Shown here one piece after another: positions 1 to 6,133 of a stretch of DNA of 6,284 nucleotides (the stretch's first letter is position 1; every line of letters begins with the position of its first letter). Position numbers and translations under genes: made by a program. The stretch spans positions 1 to 6,284 of the forward strand of contig DAOVOW010000125.1 of assembly GCA_030629485.1 (NCBI GenBank), in the 5' to 3' direction. The DNA comes from a bacterium. Its GTDB lineage: Bacteria > Zixibacteria > MSB-5A5 > GN15 > FEB-12. A model generated the notes under the pieces. That model did not search any database and had not been told where the DNA came from. It worked only from the letters and a program-made list of their open reading frames with translations.

Positions 1-501
1 GCTCTGTGTCTGGAAGTACAGGGTACCCATAAGAACCGGACGTTCCGCCATCGAGAATACGGAGCTATAGACGAAGGAGACGTACAGTAACCCGACCACG
101 GCAACGGCGAGATAGGCGGGCAGTCGCTTGACAGCTTTGTCCGCGGAAAACGCTGCTCCGTAGAAGAAGTAGTAAGCGACTATTGCGGCCACGATTATCA
201 TCAGCCAGAACCAGCCCGAGACAATAGCGGCAGAATAGACCAGACGATGGTAGGTCAGTTGCAGGAACAGAAGCGGCGCCACTCCAAAAGTCACCGCGCC
301 CGCCATCACTGTCGGCAGAAGTCTAATATACTTCTTCACCGCCGGCTGTTGCCATTTGTCGTCCAAGCGGCTGAGCAGCAGAACCATCGTGCCGCCGAAT
401 ATGAAATTCATGGCGGCAAAGTGAACAGTAAGCGTCACCAGGTGCAAAATCGTTACTATCCACAAGGGGGCGGAAAGGAAATTGTAGTCCGGCAGGTTCA
501 T
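1..501 (-). CDS. Second membrane subunit of bd-like oxidase module (partial, 3' end outside window)
   Basis: An open frame of 167 codons starts at ATG 501 and runs off the left edge without a stop. The start overlaps the stop of the upstream cytochrome gene as ATGA, and an AGGGAG at 511-516 lies 9 bases upstream, so the two are probably translationally coupled. The product is strongly hydrophobic, with apparent membrane spans near residues 12-44, 62-84, 90-114 and 128-152 and no signal peptide. By eye it aligns with the first four helices of the upstream subunit: HFA near residue 27, GVA-LL at about 73, S-G-W at 95-97 and a Y-F-F-Y-G at 111-115, matching HFA, GVA, S-E-W and Y-L-Y-G-W. The two glutamates of the upstream subunit fall on G96 and I103 here. 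I infer a paralogous, non-catalytic partner subunit. It could instead be an unrelated membrane anchor. The coding call is strong; the function is tentative. Confidence 0.82.
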   Translation of the reverse strand, partial: MNLPDYNFLSAPLWIVTILHLVTLTVHFAAMNFIFGGTMVLLLSRLDDKWQQPAVKKYIRLLPTVMAGAVTFGVAPLLFLQLTYHRLVYSAAIVSGWFWLMIIVAAIVAYYFFYGAAFSADKAVKRLPAYLAVAVVGLLYVSFVYSSVFSMAERPVLMGTLYFQTQS

Positions 502-2018
502 GGCGCCTTGCTCCCTGCTTGTTCGGTCATGAATTGCAGGTACTCTATGAGAGCCTGTCGCTCGGCGTCGTCACCGGTGAAGGGCGGCATTTCCCCGGCA
601 AAGTCCTCGACCATGTCGAGAATGTCGTTGATTTCCTCAGGATCGAGTCCCAGCAGTGATTCCGACTTATCGTTGTAGCCGTAGAACTCGTGACACTTGC
701 CGCAGCGAATATCGTAAACCTTATGCCCAAGTTCGGCACCCTCGAGGCCATAAATGGCCTTTATCGGCCGATGATCGATACGATTATATAAGTGCCCGGC
801 GATCATGTCGGCCTCATTCTCTGTTCCCAGAAACGGCGGCATGTTGCCCTTGAGGGCGTGAGCGCCTTTGATGATGCCGGCTATGAATATCTCGTGGGTG
901 CCGTCAAAGGCCGGTTTCAAAGGATGGTATCCATCGATAGTGTGACAACGACGACAAGCATGGCGCAACAGATCGGCGCCGTCGTCACCGGTTCGGAACA
1001 CTATATACGGCAGCAGTCCATCCTCTCTGTAATTGTCCGCCATCGCCAGTGCCAGACCGTTGCCATACATGTAGTCATAGATAACAAAGGGCTTGCGGAT
1101 CGATTCTCGGAACCACTCGAAGGAGCCAAACCAGGCCAAACCCAACGCCATCATGACGATAGCTACTCCCAGTGAAACGTGGCGACGCATCGCCAAACCA
1201 AACAACAGAAAGGCGATGATCAGCGCCATCCCGAAACGCCAGGCAAAGCTCCAGGCATCCAGCGGCGTCGGCATTGCTTCAACTGCGACGGTGGTTAGCG
1301 CCTCGGGAATACCCTGCCAATACCACCAGAGAGAGGGAAGGATGATAGCCATTCCGATAAGCCCCCAGGCGGCATTGTAACGCACTGTGCTCGCTTTGAA
1401 GTCACTCTTCGGATAGCGCGAAATCACCAGCGTGCTGTACAGTCCGGCCAGCATGACGCAGACGCCGGTACGCAGCACCAGCGACGACCAGAAAGTGTCA
1501 TTGAAAAAGCCGTCGAAGAAACTGCCGGTGGTCAGCCAGTCGCCGGGTGTCAACATGAACGACAGGATGCCGTTGATGATAAACAGCGACATCCAGGCGG
1601 CGCCGAAGTAGATCCATCCGACAATCAGATGGTTGCGCGGTGTCATTTTGTCCCAGCCGTAGAGATAGATGATGGCGGCCAGGATTTCGATGAGGAAGAA
1701 GCACCACTCCGACGCCCACGCCCAAACGAAATGGTGGATCAGCGCCTCGGTGGCGGCCGGGTTCAACAGACCGATTATGAACCAGATGGCGACCCCGGTC
1801 AGCGCCCCGAACACCAGCGTCACCAGCACGAAGAACTTGCTGAGTTTCTTGAGGAAGTCCAGTTTCAGAGTGTCGCTGTTTCGTCGGGCGAAACTCTCGG
1901 CCACGACTAGGTAAAGGCCACCGCCGATAGCGAAATGCGATACGAAGACATGCACGACAGCGACAATCGCCATCAACAAGCCATAACCGACCGATATGTC
2001 CCAGAACGGATAGTCCAT
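498..2018 (-). CDS. Cytochrome bd-like oxidase subunit I fused to two C-terminal cytochrome c domains
   Basis: This 506-residue protein has about eight membrane spans (roughly residues 11-302) followed by two monoheme cytochrome c domains, presumably periplasmic. The N-terminal half aligns with E. coli CydA: H23 sits where CydA has its heme b595 ligand H19, E104 and E111 match the E99/E107 helix, and GWD at 121-123 matches the GWDR motif. The CydA GRQPW quinol-loop motif is absent, and the region of the heme b558 ligand H186 reads LRTG here (R183). The c domains carry CRRCH (355-359) with likely axial Met 393 in NMPPF, and CGKCH (439-443) with likely Met 477 in EMPPF. Published phylogenomics of the bd superfamily describes families without a quinol site. 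From this I infer oxygen reduction fed by c-type hemes, not by quinol. An in-frame TGA nine bases upstream of ATG 2018 fixes the earliest start; only a weak GAG-type ribosome site is visible. The electron acceptor is not proven. Confidence 0.9.
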   Translation of the reverse strand: MDYPFWDISVGYGLLMAIVAVVHVFVSHFAIGGGLYLVVAESFARRNSDTLKLDFLKKLSKFFVLVTLVFGALTGVAIWFIIGLLNPAATEALIHHFVWAWASEWCFFLIEILAAIIYLYGWDKMTPRNHLIVGWIYFGAAWMSLFIINGILSFMLTPGDWLTTGSFFDGFFNDTFWSSLVLRTGVCVMLAGLYSTLVISRYPKSDFKASTVRYNAAWGLIGMAIILPSLWWYWQGIPEALTTVAVEAMPTPLDAWSFAWRFGMALIIAFLLFGLAMRRHVSLGVAIVMMALGLAWFGSFEWFRESIRKPFVIYDYMYGNGLALAMADNYREDGLLPYIVFRTGDDGADLLRHACRRCHTIDGYHPLKPAFDGTHEIFIAGIIKGAHALKGNMPPFLGTENEADMIAGHLYNRIDHRPIKAIYGLEGAELGHKVYDIRCGKCHEFYGYNDKSESLLGLDPEEINDILDMVEDFAGEMPPFTGDDAERQALIEYLQFMTEQAGSKAP

Positions 2019-2076
2019 TATTGTTACTCATTGGGTCCGCCGGCTTCATATTCAGCATCTACTGACCGGCAGCACT

Positions 2077-2107
2077 AATGCATGGCGAACCGGCGAATTG
2101 TTGTCAA
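2077..2107 (-). promoter_or_regulatory. Possible weak promoter for the oxidase module
   Basis: In the 106-base gap between the dipeptidase stop and the oxidase start, the minus strand has a perfect TTGACA (2107-2102). A poor -10 candidate, TGCATT (2082-2077), follows at a 19-base spacing. The gap is longer than within-operon gaps here, so separate transcription of the oxidase genes is plausible. The -10 match is weak enough that this may be chance. Confidence 0.25.
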
Positions 2108-2124
2108 CTAATTTGTCAGAAGAA

Positions 2125-3234
2125 TCAGGACTCGTTTTCGTGCCAACAGCGAGCCAGCACCCGCAACCAATTCTCACGGCACAATTCGGTCAGGGATCCT
2201 TCGTCGAAACCGGCGCGGCCCAGGGCTGCCACGAGCCTTGGCATTCCCGCGACATCGCCAAGTTCCTTCGGAATCGTCGCGCCGTCGAAATCGCTGCCGA
2301 AAGCGACATGTTCGATGCCGATTCGATCCGCGATGTAACGTATCTGATCTACGATTGCTATCATGGGCGTATCGGGTTCAAGCCGACCGTCGCCGCGAAG
2401 GTCGTTTCTGAAGAAACTGACACCGATGACCCCATCGGATTCTCCGATAGTGTCGAGTTGCCTGTCAGTCAGGTTGCGCGCAGAACCGCACAGAGTATGA
2501 GCCGCGCTGTGCGAGACAATCAGCGGGGCGTTGGTGATCGCTGCCACATCCCAGAACCCTTTTTCGTTCAGATGGGCCAGATCAAGCATGATACCAAGGC
2601 GGTTACACTCGCGCACAAGCTCCCTGCCGGCGTCAGTGAGGCCGGGACCGATATCGGGCGACGAGGGATACCTGAACGGCACGCCGCACCCGAAAGCATT
2701 GGGACGACTCCAGCAGATACCCAGCGAGCGCAGACCGCGGCCATAATACTGTTGCAGGTTAATCAGATCGGAGGCTACCATCTCGGCGCCCTCGAAGTGC
2801 AGCACGACTGCCAGCACGCTGTTGGCGAAACACTCTCTGATCTCGTCGGTCGAGCGCGTGAGTTGCATTTGACCCTGCGATTGATCGATCAGGTTGAACA
2901 GGCTCGTCGTTAACTTCTCGGTCGTATCACGAGCGGTGTCGAAATCAACGGGCGCTGCCAGCTTGACGTCGTAGCCATTGTCGGTGAGTGTCACGTCCTC
3001 TTTCGGCGGACCTTTCAACCAATCTTCGTTGGTGACGAAGACGGCAAACATACCGCCACCGAATCCGCCGGTCCGAGCTCGCGGCAGATCGATATGCCCT
3101 TTGTCGCTTTGTTCAAAGAAGGAACGTCCACCGCCGCGCTCAGGGTAGTAGAGGTTCATGACGGTGTCGTTGTGACCGTCGAAGATAAATGGAGTCGGTG
3201 CCGCAGCTATTTCTTTTTCACTTTCTGTTTGCAC
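2125..3234 (-). CDS. Membrane dipeptidase-family (M19) zinc dipeptidase
   Basis: The 369-residue product is a full-length M19 (renal dipeptidase family) enzyme, a TIM-barrel binuclear zinc hydrolase that cleaves dipeptides, often including those with a D-residue at the second position. The expected residues are all visible: H21 and D23 in DGHND, bridging E148 in LHFEGAE, H221 in LDLAH, H242 in VSHSAAH, R253 in ARNLTD and the catalytic-type D315 in GSDFDG. The GLTDAGRELV segment (198-207) and the ENWLRV segment near the C-terminus are also typical. No signal peptide or lipobox is present, so it is probably cytoplasmic. The only usable start is GTG 3234: an in-frame TGA lies six codons upstream, and the conserved core begins at residue 18. 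The start lies inside the end of the upstream M1-like gene (28-base overlap) with no good ribosome site, which suggests translational coupling. The natural substrate cannot be told from sequence. Confidence 0.93.
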   Translation of the reverse strand: MQTESEKEIAAAPTPFIFDGHNDTVMNLYYPERGGGRSFFEQSDKGHIDLPRARTGGFGGGMFAVFVTNEDWLKGPPKEDVTLTDNGYDVKLAAPVDFDTARDTTEKLTTSLFNLIDQSQGQMQLTRSTDEIRECFANSVLAVVLHFEGAEMVASDLINLQQYYGRGLRSLGICWSRPNAFGCGVPFRYPSSPDIGPGLTDAGRELVRECNRLGIMLDLAHLNEKGFWDVAAITNAPLIVSHSAAHTLCGSARNLTDRQLDTIGESDGVIGVSFFRNDLRGDGRLEPDTPMIAIVDQIRYIADRIGIEHVAFGSDFDGATIPKELGDVAGMPRLVAALGRAGFDEGSLTELCRENWLRVLARCWHENES

Positions 3235-5429
3235 AGCACACTGTAGAACTCATTGAAAACGACTTCCTTGGGTTCGTTGCTGAACGGTCCGAGTTGGAAT
3301 GTATCGTGCAGGCCCTCAATCGGTTCCCGCACAAAATGGGAGCTTCCATCGGAACCGACAACCCGCATAATCACCGGCATCCTGAAGCCGGCATCGACGC
3401 CTCGGGTCAACACCTTGCCGTCGACATAGTAACCGTCATCCTTGTGAGCAATGCTGTACTCCACGCGATAGTCGGGGAAGCCGCGACCGTAGAGCCAGTG
3501 TTTGAAGAACCAGTCGAGCGGTTCACCATAGTGCTTTTCGGCCAGTTTGACGATGTCGTCGTTGGTGAAACTCTTCATGTTAGTAGTCAGCGCCAGTTCG
3601 TGCATGAACTTCATGAAAGCACGGTCCGAACCAGTTTCGACATCGTACATAAGCAGGCGCAGCATGTGCAATACCCACAGGCCTTTGTTCGACCGGATCT
3701 CTGTCTTGGCGCGACTGCCGACAGCCAGTGGCAAATCGCGCTTGAGGTCATCGGTGCGGTAGACGGAGTCGCGACGGTGTAATAGATGGGAGTAGCCGGT
3801 GGAACCGAGAGCATCCTGGAGGAACAAAACGGCGGCGTATTCCGGAGCGGCCTCGGTGATCCACATTTCACGATCGGTAGCCGGTCGCATCAGGGAACCG
3901 AACCACTGTCGCGCCGCCTGCCGTCCGGCCACGGCGTGAAAACCACCCAAAGCGTGCATGGCGCCCTCGGTGACACACGCGATCTGCGGTACACACAAGA
4001 TGCCCGGCATGTTATAGGTCCCTGCCGGGCTGACATACATCGAAAACGCCCCGATCGGCGGGCCAAACTGCGAGGCCATATAGTTGAATGCTTGTGCCGA
4101 AACTTCCTGGTACATCTTCTGTGGGATATAACAGTCCGAATACTTTTTGTCCATCAGTACCCAATCCAGGAAGTTGAGCGACAGGCCGATGTCGGAAGGG
4201 ACCACTACGGTGTCAAGACCCGAGGCATAGCATTGGAAGAAGAACTTGCGGTACAGGTTCTGCGGCGTAACACTAAATGTCTGCCGTCGGCCGTTCAGCT
4301 TTTCCACCGGTCCGGCGCCGGGCATGAAGTAGTTGTAGTCCTTGGGTGTTATGAAGGTAAAGGCGTGCGGTGTGACCTGAGGGTCCTCCACCCAGGGCAT
4401 GGCATGATCGAACTGCTTGCCGTGATACCATAGAGTAAACGCCATGGTGTCACCCTGGTAACGATAGTGCGGCAGGGTCAGACCAATAAAGGAAAAATCA
4501 TTGCGACGACGGTAGTCCAGAGGTTGACCGTCGTAATATATCGAGTCGGTCTTGAGGTTAGGATGCAGAAACAGCGAGATAAACCTGAGGCTGTCGGCAT
4601 TGACTTGCACCTGGATTGTTGTCTGAGCTGCTCTCAGGAACTTCCCGTCAAGACCGGACATTTCTATCTCGGCCTGTCGGTCGAGAATGGTGGTGGGATA
4701 GACGATTTCCGACATCCGGGCATCATCGTAGACATTTCGTTCTTTCCGCTGAAACACGGCGCCGTCGGTGGCGACGACGTCTCCGCCCTGATACTCATAG
4801 GCAATCCTTACTTCCTCCGGTCGGCTTGGATCGAAAGTGAATGTATACCGATTGAAATCGATCCAGAAATAGCCGTCAGCCCGCCGCTGGTACAGTGACC
4901 TCAGTAGTTGAAAGTAGTTGTCATAGGTGTGATGGAGGGTTGGTCTGAAGAATATCTCCCCTTGCGGTTTTTTGGCGCCCATATTGAAGTGCTTCCACTT
5001 CAACTCGGTAGTGTCGGTGGTAAATCTCTCTTTCAGTTTCAGATCGAAATCATCACCCAACCGAATGAAACAAGTCTCAAAGTCCTCATTGACGATACTG
5101 TCACGGGCTACCATAAGGAGCGATTGTCGTTCCAGACGTGAGGGGATTTCGATCTCGGCGTGGCCCTTGCCGACAAAAATGGCCGTCGTAGGGCGGTCGT
5201 CAACGTAGCGAAGCAGATACACGATCCCTTCGTGGAAGGTGAACGTCGCTACGTCCTTCTCATATACGAAATCGCTGACGGTGAGTACTTCGCATGCGTG
5301 GTTCATGAGATCCTGGGAGAGGACCTTGTAATCTGATTTCATCTTTTTGGCGAATTCGGAATCGGATGCCGCCAGACTACTGGCCGCCGCGGCTATCATC
5401 AATGCTGTAAACACTATCCTGCGAAACAT
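3207..5429 (-). CDS. Exported M1-aminopeptidase homologue with a degenerate active site (probable pseudoenzyme)
   Basis: The 740-residue product begins with a Sec signal peptide (MFRR, hydrophobic 5-20, likely cleavage near SLA/AS at 20-21; no lipobox), so it is likely periplasmic or secreted. Residues about 50-130 resemble the extra N-terminal domain of some bacterial M1 proteins, about 250-345 the M1 beta-sandwich domain, about 430-650 the peptidase domain, and 652-733 a C-terminal beta domain. The M1 frame is clear: QWFG (508-511), W523-ITE-AAPEY, NKG-x-WVLHMLR (581-591), LDWFFKHWLYGRGFPDY. The zinc motif HEXXH reads RQAAR (503-507), while the third ligand E526 keeps the exact 18-residue spacing. 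GAMEN reads GTYNM (470-474), and the catalytic Tyr of Y-x-K-G is S580. Peptidase activity by the M1 mechanism is therefore unlikely; a binding, scaffold or regulatory role is inferred. The frame is intact, so it is not a decayed gene. It is first in an operon with the dipeptidase. Confidence 0.92.
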   Translation of the reverse strand: MFRRIVFTALMIAAAASSLAASDSEFAKKMKSDYKVLSQDLMNHACEVLTVSDFVYEKDVATFTFHEGIVYLLRYVDDRPTTAIFVGKGHAEIEIPSRLERQSLLMVARDSIVNEDFETCFIRLGDDFDLKLKERFTTDTTELKWKHFNMGAKKPQGEIFFRPTLHHTYDNYFQLLRSLYQRRADGYFWIDFNRYTFTFDPSRPEEVRIAYEYQGGDVVATDGAVFQRKERNVYDDARMSEIVYPTTILDRQAEIEMSGLDGKFLRAAQTTIQVQVNADSLRFISLFLHPNLKTDSIYYDGQPLDYRRRNDFSFIGLTLPHYRYQGDTMAFTLWYHGKQFDHAMPWVEDPQVTPHAFTFITPKDYNYFMPGAGPVEKLNGRRQTFSVTPQNLYRKFFFQCYASGLDTVVVPSDIGLSLNFLDWVLMDKKYSDCYIPQKMYQEVSAQAFNYMASQFGPPIGAFSMYVSPAGTYNMPGILCVPQIACVTEGAMHALGGFHAVAGRQAARQWFGSLMRPATDREMWITEAAPEYAAVLFLQDALGSTGYSHLLHRRDSVYRTDDLKRDLPLAVGSRAKTEIRSNKGLWVLHMLRLLMYDVETGSDRAFMKFMHELALTTNMKSFTNDDIVKLAEKHYGEPLDWFFKHWLYGRGFPDYRVEYSIAHKDDGYYVDGKVLTRGVDAGFRMPVIMRVVGSDGSSHFVREPIEGLHDTFQLGPFSNEPKEVVFNEFYSVLCKQKVKKK

Positions 5430-5434
5430 CGTTA

Positions 5435-5441
5435 CTCCCTT
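5435..5441 (-). promoter_or_regulatory. Ribosome binding site of the M1-like gene
   Basis: The minus strand reads AAGGGAG, followed by five bases and then ATG 5429. This good Shine-Dalgarno match supports that start and places the signal peptide at the N-terminus. Confidence 0.8.
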
Positions 5442-5535
5442 CCAGAGGTTGTTCTTCTCTGTAAGACGTTCGACTCGCGGTCAACGTCCAATCGGTCGAG
5501 TGATCTTGCGGCTCTCTCAACCGTGTATTAGTGCT

Positions 5536-5580
5536 CGCGGCGCTCCATGCCTGCGCGCCACGCTGTGAGAAGCCCAGCGT
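5536..5580 (-). other. Potential paired hairpins in the leader of the M1-like operon
   Basis: In minus-strand RNA, ACGCTG (5580-5575) can pair with CAGCGT (5565-5560) across a 9-base loop. CGTGGCGC (5562-5555) can pair with GCGCCGCG (5543-5536) across an 11-base loop with one G-U pair. The stems share bases 5560-5562, so they cannot both form fully. No T-tract follows, so neither is a standard terminator. I recognise no riboswitch family, and GC-rich sequence forms such stems by chance. Confidence 0.3.
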
Positions 5581-5608
5581 CGCTCAACGCCGTAGACGTA
5601 ATAAGGTT

Positions 5609-5637
5609 ACTTTAAGTCAAGCGGCCTCGACTGTCAA
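5609..5637 (-). promoter_or_regulatory. Sigma70-like promoter for the M1-like/dipeptidase operon
   Basis: The minus strand carries a perfect TTGACA (5637-5632), a 17-base spacer and TAAAGT (5614-5609, four of six consensus matches). The start of transcription would be near 5602, giving an untranslated leader of about 170 bases. The spacing is ideal and the place is right; the -10 is imperfect. Confidence 0.55.
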
Positions 5638-5672
5638 ACGAAAACCTAACAGAGATCCGACACCAAACGGCG

Positions 5673-5687
5673 TGTCAGTCCTTGACA
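5673..5687. promoter_or_regulatory. Possible operator overlapping the GYD gene -35 box
   Basis: TGTCA (5673-5677) and TGACA (5683-5687) form an inverted repeat with a 5-base spacer, and the right arm is part of the plus-strand -35 box. A further TGTCA lies at 5632-5636, within the opposing -35. A dimeric regulator could bind here and affect both directions. However, TGACA is part of the -35 consensus, so only the 5673 copy is unexplained. Confidence 0.25.
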
Positions 5688-5709
5688 GCCACGGTCCCTG
5701 AACTATACT
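5682..5709 (+). promoter_or_regulatory. Strong sigma70-like promoter for the GYD-domain gene
   Basis: A perfect TTGACA (5682-5687) is followed by a 16-base spacer and TATACT (5704-5709, five of six consensus matches). Transcription would begin around 5716, leaving a leader of about 25 bases before the start codon. This is the best promoter in the window. Confidence 0.75.
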
Positions 5710-5729
5710 ATAAGGGTAACCCTCAATTT

Positions 5730-5734
5730 GGAGG
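5730..5734 (+). promoter_or_regulatory. Ribosome binding site that fixes the GYD gene start
   Basis: GGAGG sits five bases before ATG 5740. A TTG at 5728 is also in frame, but it overlaps this site and has none of its own, so ATG 5740 is the start and the protein has 94 residues, not 98. Confidence 0.85.
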
Positions 5735-5739
5735 AGTGT

Positions 5740-6024
5740 ATGACATCGTATATTATGGCTATGACTCTCAACCCGAACGCCAAGAAGGAACATCCCGATC
5801 TGACTCACCAGGTCGATGAGTCCATCGATGCCTTTGCCCGCAACGGCATCAAAGTGGATCAGTTGTTCGCGACCCTGGGACGCTATGATTATCTTGTGCT
5901 GTTTAGGGCTGAGGATCAGACGCTGGCTTTCAAGGTCGCTTCAGACATCAACGCCCTGGGCCTGCTGGAGACTGAGACCTGGCCGGTGATCCCATACGAG
6001 GACTACCAGCAGTTGATGCAATAG
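5740..6024 (+). CDS. GYD domain protein
   Basis: This 94-residue soluble protein has the features of the GYD family (a small ferredoxin-like alpha/beta fold): an opening beta strand (YIMAMTL, 4-10), a helix about 22-35, the signature LGRYDYLVLF (46-55), a helix with AFKVASDI (63-70) and a closing strand ETETWPVIPY (77-86). The family is widespread and of unknown function; members resemble dimeric alpha-beta barrel proteins and may bind small ligands. It has its own strong promoter, is transcribed away from the M1-like operon and appears monocistronic. No transmembrane segment, signal peptide or metal-binding motif is visible. The following 109 bases contain only short stems (such as GCGGT/ACCGC just after the stop) without a T-tract. 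Family assignment is confident; no function can be given. Confidence 0.88.
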   Translation: MTSYIMAMTLNPNAKKEHPDLTHQVDESIDAFARNGIKVDQLFATLGRYDYLVLFRAEDQTLAFKVASDINALGLLETETWPVIPYEDYQQLMQ

Positions 6025-6133
6025 CCCTGCGGTTCATGCGACCGCCCGGTCCGTTACTCGGTCAGGCTTGTTCGGATTGGCTGTCGGGCAACAATTGAAG
6101 AGGGCAGTGGTTCCAGCGCCGCCGACTGTTCGC

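Larger units (their letters stand above)
5430..5739. other. Divergent intergenic control region
   Basis: This 310-base stretch between the start of the M1-like gene (minus) and the GYD gene (plus) contains no credible gene. It holds back-to-back promoters whose -35 boxes face each other about 45 bases apart, a leader of about 170 bases for the minus-strand operon with two potential hairpins, and ribosome sites at both edges. Open frames crossing it lack ribosome sites and recognisable protein character. Confidence 0.7.

Noticed and set aside
1498..2058. Minus-strand frame of 186 codons overlapping the oxidase gene with its own ATG upstream.
   Set aside because: The product is Arg/His/Pro-rich, typical of a frame-shifted reading of a membrane gene, whereas the other frame gives a clean CydA-like protein.
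2098..2913. Long plus-strand frame of 271 codons opposite the dipeptidase gene.
   Set aside because: It lies wholly antisense to a gene with intact M19 motifs, has no recognisable domain and lacks a ribosome site; a typical shadow of a GC-rich coding strand.
3786..4433. Plus-strand frame of 215 codons opposite the M1-like gene (and a similar one at 3189-3782).
   Set aside because: Antisense to a recognisable M1 protein, rich in shadow-type composition, with no motif.
3207..5429. M1-like gene as a decaying pseudogene.
   Set aside because: The frame is uninterrupted, with signal peptide, ribosome site, preserved structural motifs and exact active-site spacing; the changes are substitutions confined to catalytic positions.
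5528..5548. Six-codon upstream open frame (ATG GAG ... TAA) in the leader of the M1-like gene.
   Set aside because: No ribosome binding site and very short; expected by chance.
5714..5722. GGGTAACCC near-palindrome just after the GYD promoter.
   Set aside because: Arms of only four bases; too short to call an operator.
6025..6133. Bidirectional terminator between the convergent GYD and membrane-protein genes.
   Set aside because: Only 4-5 base stems such as GCGGT/ACCGC and no T-tract on either strand, so no intrinsic terminator can be supported.
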